Below, piece after piece: positions 15,242-24,391 of a DNA stretch of 64,000 nucleotides; within the stretch, counting starts at the first letter, position 1; each line of letters starts with the position of its first letter. The translations under genes and the position numbers were made by a program. Source of the DNA: Bacteroidetes bacterium ADurb.Bin174 (GTDB lineage: Bacteria; Bacteroidota; Bacteroidia; Bacteroidales; Paludibacteraceae). Under the pieces are notes generated by a model that was not told the origin of the DNA, ran no database searches, and worked only from the letters and a program-made list of their open reading frames with translations. The stretch is taken from NCBI GenBank assembly GCA_002070265.1, contig MWCX01000081.1, forward strand, positions 1 to 64,000, in the 5' to 3' direction.

Positions 15242-17953
15242 TTAATACAAAGCGTCACTGCCGTTGCCTACTCCAGGAAGTTCCGTGCTCCCAATGTGTT
15301 GCAAGATTTCTTCCCAGTCCTGTGCCGATGGACAGCAACTGAAACGAATCCCTTTTAACCACTTGCTCTGTATGTGATATCTAAGCGGTTTGTCTTTTTC
15401 GTATCGCAAAACGACGCGATGCTCGTTAGCTTGCTCATCCAGTTTCACAAACCGATTTGAGGGGAATATCACACCCAGACCTATCCATCCGATTTCGGGA
15501 TTTTGGATACCCCAGCTCCCCATGATTCCTTTCTGTTTATCTATTATGAAAGTTTCTTCCGGTAAACGGGTCAAGCCTATGCCGATTTCTATTTTATCAC
15601 CTTTAGAAATACCTTCAACCTCGACTTCAATCGATGAACCTTCCCTGTCAGCAACTACAGTAGGCCGAATTTTCACTTTATAGGGTTTATTCGGCACAAT
15701 ATGTTCAGCTACAAGCTCAAGCGTTATTTTTTCGTTGGTTTCTTCAACCAAATGTCCTGTGAAAGAAGGAGTACTTTTTTTAGGTTGAACACGCACGGGG
15801 TAAGCTATACCATTAACGTATAGAATTAATCCTCCGCAACCGCTGCTGTTCCCGATTTCGAGGATGTCCATTCCCCATTCGTTCCTGTCGTAATGATAAT
15901 TTTCTTTCGTAATTTCAGCGAAGCGGGGAAAAATAAGCTGCTTTGCTCTCTTGCCAAACAGATCAAAAACACCGTTGTAAAATCGGAAAGCTGCATATTC
16001 CGACTCCCAACGCCAGTTTGATAAGGGACTTTCTGTCCATGCCACGCGTTGCTGAGGCGATTGGTTTTTCCGCTGGCTGTTCCATTCACGATAATCTTGT
16101 TTGGGTATTTTTACTCCAAATTCTTTACACAGCATTTTGATCATCGTATCAATGTTATTCTTGCTTCGGGCAGTGTAAAAAGCTTCCCAAAAAGTCAGGG
16201 AACCTGCATTCAGTTCCTTCAGTTTAATGATTTGACGATCGCAAGTGAGATTCAGATAGAATAAGATGGATTCATCACTGACGGCAAGTTTGCCGGAAAC
16301 CTCGTCGGTAAAGAATTCGTTTTTCATATTTTGTTGTATCAATCTCCACACGGGATCTTCTTCTACATCTTTATGAATTGATTTCAGTACAGTTATCAAT
16401 GTTTTGTTCAACAGATATTTCTGCGCCGGCATGTATGCGAGCACCGGTTCATATACTGAGTTTAGTCCTTCGAAAGTCCATGGTACCGATTTCACATCAG
16501 AGATATCAATATTCCATGAATCGTTGATGATGCCGTCGTTGCCTAAATCCAAGGTAATTTTGTCTAAGATACCGTCTTTATCGGTATCTATCCAGCTATA
16601 ATACATATCGGACTTGTTGTCCCCATCGTAATCTACATTCATCCATGCCTTATCGGAATATTTGATATGTACCCGATAATCGGATGGATTGAAGTAAAAC
16701 TCATTGGGTTTCGAAGGTTCGAGTACCAACTCATAACGTTTATTGTAAGGTCCGCAATTGGGTCCTCCCACCCGTGGCATGTAAAACATGGAATCCGGCG
16801 ATGCAGCAGCTATTACACCTTCCCAGCGGTCGATGGTGTCATTCGGTTTGTTCCATGCCCTGTTCAGGTCTATTTCATCCCATGCAAGCAAAATACGTCC
16901 CCACGTAATTTGTCTCAGGTAGTCGGTAGCTGTTGATCTATTCAGCACCAAACCGGTCGGAACTCCTCGTATGGTAAATGTTTCACTTTCATTTTCCGTT
17001 ATTTTAAAAGCAGCATTGGTTTTGGAGGGATTCCATCCGGGGGCTAAAGCCGTTATTCCCACATCAAAATTTCGGGGCTGCTCCAATGTACCATCATTAT
17101 CGGCATCAAAACTCCAGCGGACACTCCAAATATTGTCATCATGTCCTGCCAATCGTATAACTTCCTCTGTAACCCCATCATTATTCCTGTCATAGAAGAG
17201 AAACGGATTTTCAGAGAATGGTATCCACTCGTTCTTTTCCGGCGAATAATAAAAACTACAGAAGGATTCATCACCGCCAAAATGCGTTTTATATTGACAT
17301 AAGTTTTGATCGTACACATAGTCTACGTCATACCACAGCAAATTATCATCGCCATCGTCGCTGCTCCACCATACCCGCAATCCATATTGTGTACTAAAGA
17401 AAAACATGCTCATCCGGTCTACGTCGCCGTCGTTATCAAGATCTTCATAATCTATCACAGCATCAACAGTTCCGTCGGCATTCCAGTCTGCAATCCAGAG
17501 GTCGCCGCATTTGTCCGGCTCCTTTCCAAATTCTAAATTTCCGTTCTCGTCGATTACTTTAACCAATATCGGAAGATTATTTTTTCTATGACGCCGATCA
17601 TTGTCGATAAACCATACTTCTTCCGGTTTTCCGTCATTGTCTTTGTCAACATAATGGCGTTTACCGGGCTTATCGGACATTACTTTTTGTACCATAACAG
17701 GGTCCAAAATTACCACATCCCCAAAAAATTGTTGAAAAGCCTCTTGTTTTGGATTTTTTAATTCTGATAACACATTGGTTTCGGTACCCTGTGTTAGTAA
17801 TCTGTTTTCAAAAAGATTTTCTCCTGAGACTTTATTTGCTACGAAGAATAAAAAAAGGAAAATAATGGGAAAAGATATTTTCCTATACAAATACCTTTTC
17901 CTATTTGTTACTTTCGAATTTGAGAAAAACATTTTTTCAACTTTTATTGGCAT
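15242..17953 (-). CDS. Large secreted Asp-rich (calcium-binding-like) protein, C-terminus DUF4861-like
   Basis: The 903-residue protein has a basic N-terminus and a hydrophobic export segment at about 27-43. The first 500 residues carry repeated D-x-[DN]-x-D-G loops (DKDNDGKPE, DWNADGTVD, DLDNDGDVD, DRNNDGVTE, DADNDGTLE, DTDKDGILD), like EF-hand or thrombospondin type-3 calcium sites. The final 230 residues (DILEIGNSSGCGGLILYVNG, FTGHLVEETNEKITLEL) remind me of DUF4861, a family found near pectin and uronate degradation genes; this is a weak assignment. The ATG at 17932 is an alternative start. It may work with the beta-helix lipoprotein encoded downstream. Confidence 0.68.
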   Translation of the reverse strand: MPIKVEKMFFSNSKVTNRKRYLYRKISFPIIFLFLFFVANKVSGENLFENRLLTQGTETNVLSELKNPKQEAFQQFFGDVVILDPVMVQKVMSDKPGKRHYVDKDNDGKPEEVWFIDNDRRHRKNNLPILVKVIDENGNLEFGKEPDKCGDLWIADWNADGTVDAVIDYEDLDNDGDVDRMSMFFFSTQYGLRVWWSSDDGDDNLLWYDVDYVYDQNLCQYKTHFGGDESFCSFYYSPEKNEWIPFSENPFLFYDRNNDGVTEEVIRLAGHDDNIWSVRWSFDADNDGTLEQPRNFDVGITALAPGWNPSKTNAAFKITENESETFTIRGVPTGLVLNRSTATDYLRQITWGRILLAWDEIDLNRAWNKPNDTIDRWEGVIAAASPDSMFYMPRVGGPNCGPYNKRYELVLEPSKPNEFYFNPSDYRVHIKYSDKAWMNVDYDGDNKSDMYYSWIDTDKDGILDKITLDLGNDGIINDSWNIDISDVKSVPWTFEGLNSVYEPVLAYMPAQKYLLNKTLITVLKSIHKDVEEDPVWRLIQQNMKNEFFTDEVSGKLAVSDESILFYLNLTCDRQIIKLKELNAGSLTFWEAFYTARSKNNIDTMIKMLCKEFGVKIPKQDYREWNSQRKNQSPQQRVAWTESPLSNWRWESEYAAFRFYNGVFDLFGKRAKQLIFPRFAEITKENYHYDRNEWGMDILEIGNSSGCGGLILYVNGIAYPVRVQPKKSTPSFTGHLVEETNEKITLELVAEHIVPNKPYKVKIRPTVVADREGSSIEVEVEGISKGDKIEIGIGLTRLPEETFIIDKQKGIMGSWGIQNPEIGWIGLGVIFPSNRFVKLDEQANEHRVVLRYEKDKPLRYHIQSKWLKGIRFSCCPSAQDWEEILQHIGSTELPGVGNGSDALY

Positions 17954-18117
17954 TTAATATAATAGAGAATTCTATGGTTCTTTTATAGTCAAAAAATATA
18001 AAAAATTAACATTTTTAAGTTTGAGAATTAGGGTTGTTGGTATGTTTTCCAAACTAGAATCAGATATATTACGATTCTTTTTGTGTATATTCAGGGATCG
18101 AGGATAAAACAGGACGT

Positions 18118-18150
18118 AAACAAAAGAGCCGTCTCGTTTTGAGACAGCCC
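18118..18150 (-). terminator. Intrinsic terminator of the ilvDBNC operon
   Basis: Read on the minus strand, GGGCTGTCTC / GAGACGGCTC (10 pairs, two of them G-U) with loop AAAAC is followed by TTTTGTTT. It lies 34 nt after the ilvC stop. Confidence 0.85.
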
Positions 18151-18183
18151 TTATGTATTATTTATGTATTATAAGATTGTTGA

Positions 18184-19659
18184 TTAAATAATCTTCTTCA
18201 TATTCGTCATAGCAGCCCTCAGTTCAGCACCGCAACTTTCAATGGAATGGCTGCGGATGGCGGCATTTACTTCTACCAACTCAAAGTTATCCACTTGATT
18301 GGTTTTGCCTTCATTAAAGTTCTTACCAATTACATTGGTGTCAATTTTTTTCATGAAGTCAGCCAACAGCGGTCTGCAAGCATGATCGAACAAATAACAA
18401 CCGTACTCAGCCGTGTCTGAAATGGTGCGATTCATTTCATACAGCTTTTTGCGTGCAATGGTATTGGCAATCAGAGGTGTTTCATGCAATGACTCATAGT
18501 ATGCAGACTCCGGCTTGATACCTGCCGACACCATCACTTCATAGGCCAATTCAACGCCGGCTTTAACAAATGCTACCATCAACACGGCATTATTAAAGTA
18601 TTCCTGCTCTGCAATTTCCATATCACCGGCAGGAGTGTTTTCAAAAGCAGTCTTAGCCGTAGCAGCACGCCAGGTCAATAGATCTTTGTCGTCATTTGCC
18701 CAATCTTCCATCATTACTCGTGAAAATTCTCCGGAAAGGATATTATCCATATGCTTTTTGAATAGCGGTGTCATAATGGTTTTCAGTTCATCAGCCAATT
18801 GGAAAGCCTTGATCTTAGCCGGATTAGAGAGCCTGTCCATCATATTGGTGATACCACCAATCTTCAGGGCTTCCGTAATTACTTCCCAGCCATATTGTAC
18901 TAATTTGGCTGCATAAGCTTTGTTGATGCCCTTTTCAATCATTTTATCAAAGCACAGGAGAGATCCGGTTTGAAGCACTCCACAAAGTATGGTTTGTTCG
19001 CCCATTAGGTCGGATTTTACCTCTGCCACAAAAGATGAGTGTAGCACACCGGCTTTATGTCCGCCTGTAGCCACGCAATAAGCTTTTGCTATGTCCATAC
19101 CCTCACCTTTAGGGTCATTGTTTCTATGCACTGCTATCAATGTAGGAACACCGAATCCACGAAGGTATTCAGCTCTTACCTCAGATCCCGGAGATTTAGG
19201 AGCCACCATAATCACTGTGATATCATCACGTATTTGCTTGCCTTCTTCCACAATGTTAAATCCGTGAGAATAGGCTAAACAAGCACCTTTTTTCATCAAG
19301 GGCATAATCTGATCAACTACGGGACTGTGTTGCTTATCAGGGGTTAAATTCAAAATCAAATCTCCTTTCGGAACAAGATTTTCTATGGTGTCAACTTCAA
19401 AATTGTTGTTGACAGCATTTTGGTAAGATGCGCGCTTATTGTCTATGGCACTTTGACGTAAGGCATAAGCGACTTTCAGACCGCTGTCTCGCATATTCAA
19501 ACCTTGATTCAGTCCTTGTGCACCACATCCGAGTATAACTATTTGTTTACCGATTAACTTTTTAACGCCGTCAGCGAATTCGCTGCTGTCCATAAAATCA
19601 CATTTCCCAAGTTCCTGAACTTTCAAACGGTGGGGCAGTGAATTAAAATAATTTGCCAT
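18184..19659 (-). CDS. ilvC: Ketol-acid reductoisomerase (class II, long form)
   Basis: This enzyme converts acetolactate or acetohydroxybutyrate to the dihydroxy acids of valine and isoleucine synthesis, using NADPH and Mg2+. At 491 residues it is the long class II form seen in enterobacteria and plants, with a duplicated C-terminal knotted domain. The Rossmann motif VILGCGAQG is at about residues 42-50. It is the last gene of ilvD-ilvB-ilvN-ilvC, 42 nt after ilvN, and the operon terminator follows. Expression should be controlled by the attenuator upstream of ilvD. Confidence 0.96.
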   Translation of the reverse strand: MANYFNSLPHRLKVQELGKCDFMDSSEFADGVKKLIGKQIVILGCGAQGLNQGLNMRDSGLKVAYALRQSAIDNKRASYQNAVNNNFEVDTIENLVPKGDLILNLTPDKQHSPVVDQIMPLMKKGACLAYSHGFNIVEEGKQIRDDITVIMVAPKSPGSEVRAEYLRGFGVPTLIAVHRNNDPKGEGMDIAKAYCVATGGHKAGVLHSSFVAEVKSDLMGEQTILCGVLQTGSLLCFDKMIEKGINKAYAAKLVQYGWEVITEALKIGGITNMMDRLSNPAKIKAFQLADELKTIMTPLFKKHMDNILSGEFSRVMMEDWANDDKDLLTWRAATAKTAFENTPAGDMEIAEQEYFNNAVLMVAFVKAGVELAYEVMVSAGIKPESAYYESLHETPLIANTIARKKLYEMNRTISDTAEYGCYLFDHACRPLLADFMKKIDTNVIGKNFNEGKTNQVDNFELVEVNAAIRSHSIESCGAELRAAMTNMKKII

Positions 19660-19701
19660 TTTATACTTAAAATTAATATGTTAATAAATATAATAAGATC
19701 A

Positions 19702-20259
19702 TTACTTATCAATTGGATTTTCATCTATTTGTCTCATGGCATCCAGCATATCGGAAAGCCTTTCTACTTTGGCTTTGGTAATGGCTATTCGTCCCGAACG
19801 AACAAATTGCAGGACACCGATGGTATTGCTCAACTCCTCGAATAATTGCTGGGTCTCGGCATAATGACCGGATTTTAAAAATACCACATAAGTCTCATTC
19901 ATATCCAATATCTTGATATTATACTGGCGAATAAGAGATTCTATTGAACCCATTGCCATCAGCTTTTCAGTGGCAATCTTATACAATGCAATTTCCTGAT
20001 GAATCAAATCTTCATCCGTATTATAATAAGATTTTAGAATATCCACGCGCTTGTCGATTTGCTTCACAATTTTTTCTATCAAACTTTTAGTAGTAAATGC
20101 TGTGATGGTAAATTTGTGAATGCCTTTGATAGCTGACGGAGAAACCGATAGCGTCTCTATATTAACAGCCCTGCGGGTGAAAATAATGGTGATTTGATTC
20201 AATATACCAACCGTATTTTCCGAGAAGACAGTGATTGTATATAATTTAGTTTTTTCCAT
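19702..20259 (-). CDS. ilvN: Acetolactate synthase small (regulatory) subunit
   Basis: The 185-residue regulatory subunit of acetohydroxyacid synthase starts with an ACT domain (YTITVFSENTVGILNQITIIF, then VNIETLSVSPSAIKGIHKFTI), the site of valine feedback inhibition in this family. A second ALS_ss C-terminal domain spans about residues 85-165. It lies between the catalytic subunit ilvB (49-nt gap) and ilvC in the operon. Nothing is unusual in length or motif. Confidence 0.94.
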   Translation of the reverse strand: MEKTKLYTITVFSENTVGILNQITIIFTRRAVNIETLSVSPSAIKGIHKFTITAFTTKSLIEKIVKQIDKRVDILKSYYNTDEDLIHQEIALYKIATEKLMAMGSIESLIRQYNIKILDMNETYVVFLKSGHYAETQQLFEELSNTIGVLQFVRSGRIAITKAKVERLSDMLDAMRQIDENPIDK

Positions 20260-20308
20260 TTTATTTGATTTTAATGCGATGATACATAATGATTTTTAAA
20301 AGATCGGG

Positions 20309-22009
20309 TTATTCGTTACCTAACAATACATCTGTCACAGAAGCACCGGCCGGTATCATCGGATAAACCATTCCTTTTTTCTGTACATTGACTACCAACA
20401 AATAGGGTTTGTCATCCTTCAACATATCCCGGATGGCAGCATCCAGATTTTTCCGTTTAGTGACTAAAGTTCCATCTATGTTGTAGGCTTTGGCAATGGC
20501 TACAAAATCGGGATTATCAATTTCTGTAAACGAATAACGTTCATCGAAAAACATTTCTTGCCACTGACGTACCATGCCTAAAAAGTCATTATTCAGCAAA
20601 ATTATTTTCACCCCTAATTTTTCTTGCATGATGGTGCCCAACTCTTGTATGGTCATTTGAAAGCCGCCATCGCCGCAAAACAAACAAACCGTACGATCGG
20701 GAGCACCCACTTTAGCCCCTACGGCAGCAGGAAGGCCAAAGCCCATGGTTCCCAATCCGCCGGAAGTAATCAAGCTACGTGTTTGTGAGTGTTTGGAATA
20801 ACGTGCTGCCATCATTTGATTTTGCCCCACATCGGTCACCACAACAGCCTGGTGATTCGTTGCCTCCGACACTTTGTGAACAACTTCTCCCATGGTCATT
20901 TCACCGTTCTCAGGCGTGATTTCTTTTTTAATAACTGTATTATACTCCTTATCATCATATACCTTGAAAGAATCTATCCATTCCTGATGATTGGCTTTAG
21001 AAAGTAATTTGGTGATTAAAGGTAAGGTTTCCTTGGCATTTCCCAACACAGGAACATCCACTTGTACGTTTTTATTTATTTCTGCACGGTCGATGTCCAG
21101 GTGGATTATTTTAGCCTGTTTGGCATAGGTATCCAAATTACCCGTCACCCTGTCATCGAAGCGCATGCCGATGGCAATCAACACATCGCACTCATTGGTC
21201 TTCATGTTGGGCGCCATATTACCATGCATGCCTAAAAATCCCATGTTCAGCTTAAAGTCGGACGGCATAGCAGAAGCCCCCAACAAGGTCCATGCAGCCG
21301 GGATATTGGCTTTTTCTAAAAACATTTTTAACTCTGCCTCTGCCTTAGCCAAAATAACACCTTGACCAACCAATGCGAGCGGCTTTTTTGCAGCATTAAT
21401 CAGTTTGGCTGCTTCTGCAATTCGCTCTTGTTTAACGTCAGGCTCCGGAATATAGCCGCGGATAAAAGTACAGGGCTTGTAACTGAACTCAGCTTTTTCA
21501 GTTTGGGCATTTTTAGTGAAATCAAGTACCACCGGACCAGGCCTGCCGGTTTTAGCTATATAAAAAGCACGTGCTACAGCCCAGGCAACATCTTCAGCCC
21601 TACGAATCTGATACGCCCATTTGGTAACAGGCTGCATGATGCCCACCACGTCAATTTCCTGAAAAGCATCGGTACCTAACAGGCTCGAACCCACCTGACC
21701 GGTGATCACAACAATCGGTGTGCTGTCCAGCATGGCGTTGCTGATGCCGGTAACAGCATTGGTCGCAGCCGGACCGGAAGTTATCAAGCATACACCGGTT
21801 TTACCCGACACCAAAGCATAACCTTCTGCAGCATGCGTGGCGCCCTGTTCATGACGGGTTAACACGTGATTAATTTTGTCTCTGTAATCAAATAAAGCGT
21901 CAAATGCCGGCATGATAGCACCACCGGGATACCCGAAAATAGTATCTATGCCTTCTCTTATCATTGATTCAATCAGGATTTGAGATCCTGATATTTTTTT
22001 TGTGTCCAT
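20309..22009 (-). CDS. ilvB: Acetolactate synthase large (catalytic) subunit
   Basis: The 566-residue ThDP-dependent enzyme condenses pyruvate with pyruvate or 2-oxobutyrate. The catalytic glutamate motif is RHEQGATHAAEGYA (about 53-66), and the ThDP/Mg2+ motif is GDGGFQMTIQELGTI with NN after it (about 445-473). The middle FAD-binding domain is present. This is the biosynthetic, IlvN-associated type, not the catabolic one, as the adjacent small subunit shows. It is second in the ilv operon, 58 nt after ilvD. Confidence 0.96.
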   Translation of the reverse strand: MDTKKISGSQILIESMIREGIDTIFGYPGGAIMPAFDALFDYRDKINHVLTRHEQGATHAAEGYALVSGKTGVCLITSGPAATNAVTGISNAMLDSTPIVVITGQVGSSLLGTDAFQEIDVVGIMQPVTKWAYQIRRAEDVAWAVARAFYIAKTGRPGPVVLDFTKNAQTEKAEFSYKPCTFIRGYIPEPDVKQERIAEAAKLINAAKKPLALVGQGVILAKAEAELKMFLEKANIPAAWTLLGASAMPSDFKLNMGFLGMHGNMAPNMKTNECDVLIAIGMRFDDRVTGNLDTYAKQAKIIHLDIDRAEINKNVQVDVPVLGNAKETLPLITKLLSKANHQEWIDSFKVYDDKEYNTVIKKEITPENGEMTMGEVVHKVSEATNHQAVVVTDVGQNQMMAARYSKHSQTRSLITSGGLGTMGFGLPAAVGAKVGAPDRTVCLFCGDGGFQMTIQELGTIMQEKLGVKIILLNNDFLGMVRQWQEMFFDERYSFTEIDNPDFVAIAKAYNIDGTLVTKRKNLDAAIRDMLKDDKPYLLVVNVQKKGMVYPMIPAGASVTDVLLGNE

Positions 22010-22067
22010 ATAAATAATAAATTTGTAAAGTTTGTAAATTTTTTAATGCCTTGTTTTTTACCAATCA

Positions 22068-23903
22068 CTAATCACCAACAATCCTAATCGCCCCTTTATC
22101 TGCCGAGCTTACCATAGAAGCATAGGCTTTCAGGGCTTTGCTGACGACTCGGTTTCTGTCTTTGGGAGTAAAGGCATCTTTTCCGCGTGCCAACTCTTTC
22201 TTGCGACGAGTTGCTAATTCTTTGTCCGACAACCTAACATGAATGCTACGATTAGGTATATCTATATCGATGATATCTCCATCTTTAATCAAGGCAATGT
22301 TGCCACCTGATGCGGCTTCCGGAGAAATATGTCCAATGGACAAACCGGAAGTTCCACCTGAAAAACGACCGTCTGTAATCAAGGCACAAGCTTTTCCCAA
22401 TTTTTTGGATTTGATGTAAGAAGTGGGGTAAAGCATTTCCTGCATGCCCGGTCCGCCTTTAGGACCTTCATGAGTGATCACAACCACATCTCCTGCTTGT
22501 ACCTCACCTCCCAAAATGCCATCACAGGCTGATTCCTGCGAGGTGTAAACTTTTGCAGGTCCGCTGAACTTCCATATGCTTTCATCCACTCCGGCTGTCT
22601 TGATAACACAGCCGTCTTCTGCTATGTTTCCTTTCAAAACAGCTAATCCGCCATCAAGGGTGTATGCATGTTCTATACTGCGAATACAGCCTTCCCTACG
22701 GTCGGTGTCCAAAGTTTTAAAAGTTGATTCCTGTGATCCCATGACCAGGTTGAAGCGGCGTCCCGGTGCGCTCTTATAAATGCGAACAGCCTCTTGATCA
22801 GGGCTTGGAACCGTAATATCGTATTTTTCAACAGCCTGTTGGAGTGTCAAACCATCAACTCTATACACATCGGTGTGTAACAGACCGGCTTTAGCAAGTT
22901 CACCGAGAATACCCAATATCCCGCCTGCACGGTTAACGTCCTGCACATGAAATTTATTGGTATTGGGAGCTACTTTGCAGAGACAGGGTGTTTTACGTGA
23001 CAATGCATCTATATCATCCATGGTGAAATCCACCTCGGCTTCGCGGGCAATTGCCAAGGTATGTAAAATGGTATTGGTAGAACCACCCATGGCAATATCT
23101 AAGGTCATGGCATTCAGAAATGCTTCTCTTGTGGCAATGCTGCGCGGCAATACGGTTTCGTCACCGTCTCTGTAGTATTTGTAGGCATTGTCAACAATCA
23201 GTTTTGCCGCATCTTTAAATAGTCTAAGTCTGTTGGCGTGGGTTGCTACAATCGTTCCGTTACCCGGTAATGCTAAGCCGATAGCCTCATTCAAGCAGTT
23301 CATCGAGTTGGCAGTGAACATGCCCGAGCACGAGCCGCAAGTCGGACAAGCACTGCGTTCCATCTCCACAATTTGCTTATCTGAAACAGTATCATCAGCA
23401 GCTTGTACCATCGCATCAATCAAGTCGATTTGTTGTCCGTTTAATTCGCCGGCTTCCATCGGTCCACCCGAAACAAAAACGGCTGGAATATTCAACCGCA
23501 TGGCAGCCATCAGCATACCCGGTGTAATTTTATCGCAATTGGAAATACAAATCATGGCGTCGGCTTTATGGGCATTCACCATATATTCAACGCTATCGGC
23601 TATCAAATCGCGGGATGGAAGGGAGTAGAGCATTCCGTCGTGACCCATAGCTATTCCGTCATCAATCGCGATGGTGTTGAATTCAGCAGCAAAACAGCCA
23701 AGTTTTCCTATTTCGGCTTTGATTGTCTGACCGATATCATGCAGATGAACATGCCCCGGAACAAACTGCGTAAAAGAGTTGACAATGGCGATGATGGGTT
23801 TACCAAATTGTGTATCCTTTACTCCGTTGGCTCTCCACAATGCCCTGGCTCCGGCCATTTTTCTGCCGCCTGTACTGGTCTGACTTCGTAAAATATTTTT
23901 CAT
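22068..23903 (-). CDS. ilvD: Dihydroxy-acid dehydratase
   Basis: The 611-residue Fe-S enzyme dehydrates dihydroxy-isovalerate and dihydroxy-methylvalerate to the 2-keto acids. Cluster and metal ligands sit in [13 protein letters not shown] (Cys near residue 124) and [18 protein letters not shown] (about 191-208). The C-terminal GRFSGGTSG motif is present. It is the first structural gene of ilvDBNC, and its ATG lies 24 nt after the T-run of an attenuator terminator. Read-through of that terminator should therefore set expression of the whole operon. Confidence 0.96.
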   Translation of the reverse strand: MKNILRSQTSTGGRKMAGARALWRANGVKDTQFGKPIIAIVNSFTQFVPGHVHLHDIGQTIKAEIGKLGCFAAEFNTIAIDDGIAMGHDGMLYSLPSRDLIADSVEYMVNAHKADAMICISNCDKITPGMLMAAMRLNIPAVFVSGGPMEAGELNGQQIDLIDAMVQAADDTVSDKQIVEMERSACPTCGSCSGMFTANSMNCLNEAIGLALPGNGTIVATHANRLRLFKDAAKLIVDNAYKYYRDGDETVLPRSIATREAFLNAMTLDIAMGGSTNTILHTLAIAREAEVDFTMDDIDALSRKTPCLCKVAPNTNKFHVQDVNRAGGILGILGELAKAGLLHTDVYRVDGLTLQQAVEKYDITVPSPDQEAVRIYKSAPGRRFNLVMGSQESTFKTLDTDRREGCIRSIEHAYTLDGGLAVLKGNIAEDGCVIKTAGVDESIWKFSGPAKVYTSQESACDGILGGEVQAGDVVVITHEGPKGGPGMQEMLYPTSYIKSKKLGKACALITDGRFSGGTSGLSIGHISPEAASGGNIALIKDGDIIDIDIPNRSIHVRLSDKELATRRKKELARGKDAFTPKDRNRVVSKALKAYASMVSSADKGAIRIVGD

Positions 23904-23927
23904 TGTAAATTAATATGACATTTATAT

Positions 23928-23959
23928 AAAAAAACCTCTCTCATTTTGGGTGAGAAAGG
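23928..23959 (-). terminator. Attenuator terminator in the ilv leader
   Basis: On the minus strand CCTTTCTCA pairs with TGAGAGAGG (9 pairs, one G-U), with loop CCCAAAA, followed by TTTTTTT. It lies between the leader peptide and ilvD. The 5' arm and loop contain CTCACCC (23948-23954), complementary to the GGGTGAG at the leader stop codon (24000-24006). The alternative pairing would prevent the terminator from forming. Confidence 0.85.
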
Positions 23960-24000
23960 CTTCAATATGTACATCAGCAATAATTATCAAATAGCCGCAC

Positions 24001-24066
24001 TCACCCTTGGTTTCGGACCAAAAGTAGAACGACGATTAAAGCAACATTAGGAACAATGTGTGACAT
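24001..24066 (-). CDS. ilv operon leader peptide (branched-chain amino acid sensing)
   Basis: A 21-codon ORF (ATG at 24066, TGA at 24001-24003) encodes a peptide beginning MSHIVPNV, continuing ALIVVLLLV and ending RNQG. Eleven of 21 residues are Ile, Val or Leu. It starts about 34 nt after a clear promoter -7 box and ends inside the GGGTGAG antiterminator strand. A small hairpin (TTGGT/ACCAA, 24007-24021) covers the last control codons and could act as the pause structure. It is the functional counterpart of the enterobacterial ilv leader peptides, with no visible relatedness. When charged tRNA is scarce the ribosome would stall on these codons and the antiterminator would form. Confidence 0.85.
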   Translation of the reverse strand: MSHIVPNVALIVVLLLVRNQG

Positions 24067-24099
24067 TTTGATAAGAATATGCTGTTTTTATTTCGACTG

Positions 24100-24130
24100 C
24101 AAATATAGACACATATTTTTGAAATGCAAA
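24100..24130 (-). promoter_or_regulatory. Promoter of the ilv leader and operon
   Basis: On the minus strand TTTG (24127-24130) and TATATTTG (24100-24107) are 19 bp apart, a near-ideal Bacteroidota promoter. The leader ATG is at 24066. Confidence 0.82.
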
Positions 24131-24158
24131 TCTTTTGATGAAAAAATGTTCAATGTTT

Positions 24159-24345
24159 AACTAAGAACTAAAAACTAAGAACTAAAAACGATGAACGATT
24201 AGACCACGTGAACTCGGACCCCGGAACACGCTAACTTCCTTAACTTCCTTAACTTCCTTAACTTCCTTAACTTCCCTAACTTCCTTCTTAAACTAACCAC
24301 TATAAATCAAACAATTCATTCTTCGTTTTTTTAGTTCTTAGTTTT
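24159..24345. repeat. Composite degenerate repeat element (7-mer, GC 7-mer, 9-mer, 7-mer blocks), copy 1
   Basis: Eleven in-phase 7-mers run from 24159 to 24235: first AACTAAG/AACTAAA/AACGATG types, then GC-rich AGACCAC, GTGAACT, CGGACCC, CGGAACA, CGCTAAC. Six 9-mers TTCCTTAAC (with variants) follow from 24236 to 24289. After a short AT-rich stretch, inverted 7-mers (CGTTTTT, TTAGTTC, TTAGTTT) occupy about 24324-24344. The same blocks in mirrored order and complement occur at 63775-64000. It fills the gap between the ilv promoter and the dxs promoter. Confidence 0.85.
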
Positions 24346-24361
24346 ATTAAGATAAAAATAC

Positions 24362-24369
24362 TAATTTTG
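24362..24369 (+). promoter_or_regulatory. Promoter -7 box of dxs
   Basis: TAATTTTG matches TAnnTTTG. No convincing -33 element is seen; that region is occupied by the end of the repeat element. Its position rules against the ATG at 24371 as the start. Confidence 0.55.
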
Positions 24370-24391
24370 CATGATTTTAATGGAATTGAAA

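Noticed and set aside
11461-18150. Integrated island at tRNA-Pro
   Set aside because: I found no integrase gene and no direct repeat of the tRNA 3' end; only the orphan gene and surface proteins look accessory.
24236-24289. Possible CRISPR-like or VNTR array
   Set aside because: Units are 9 bp with no spacers and no cas genes nearby; it is part of the composite repeat element.
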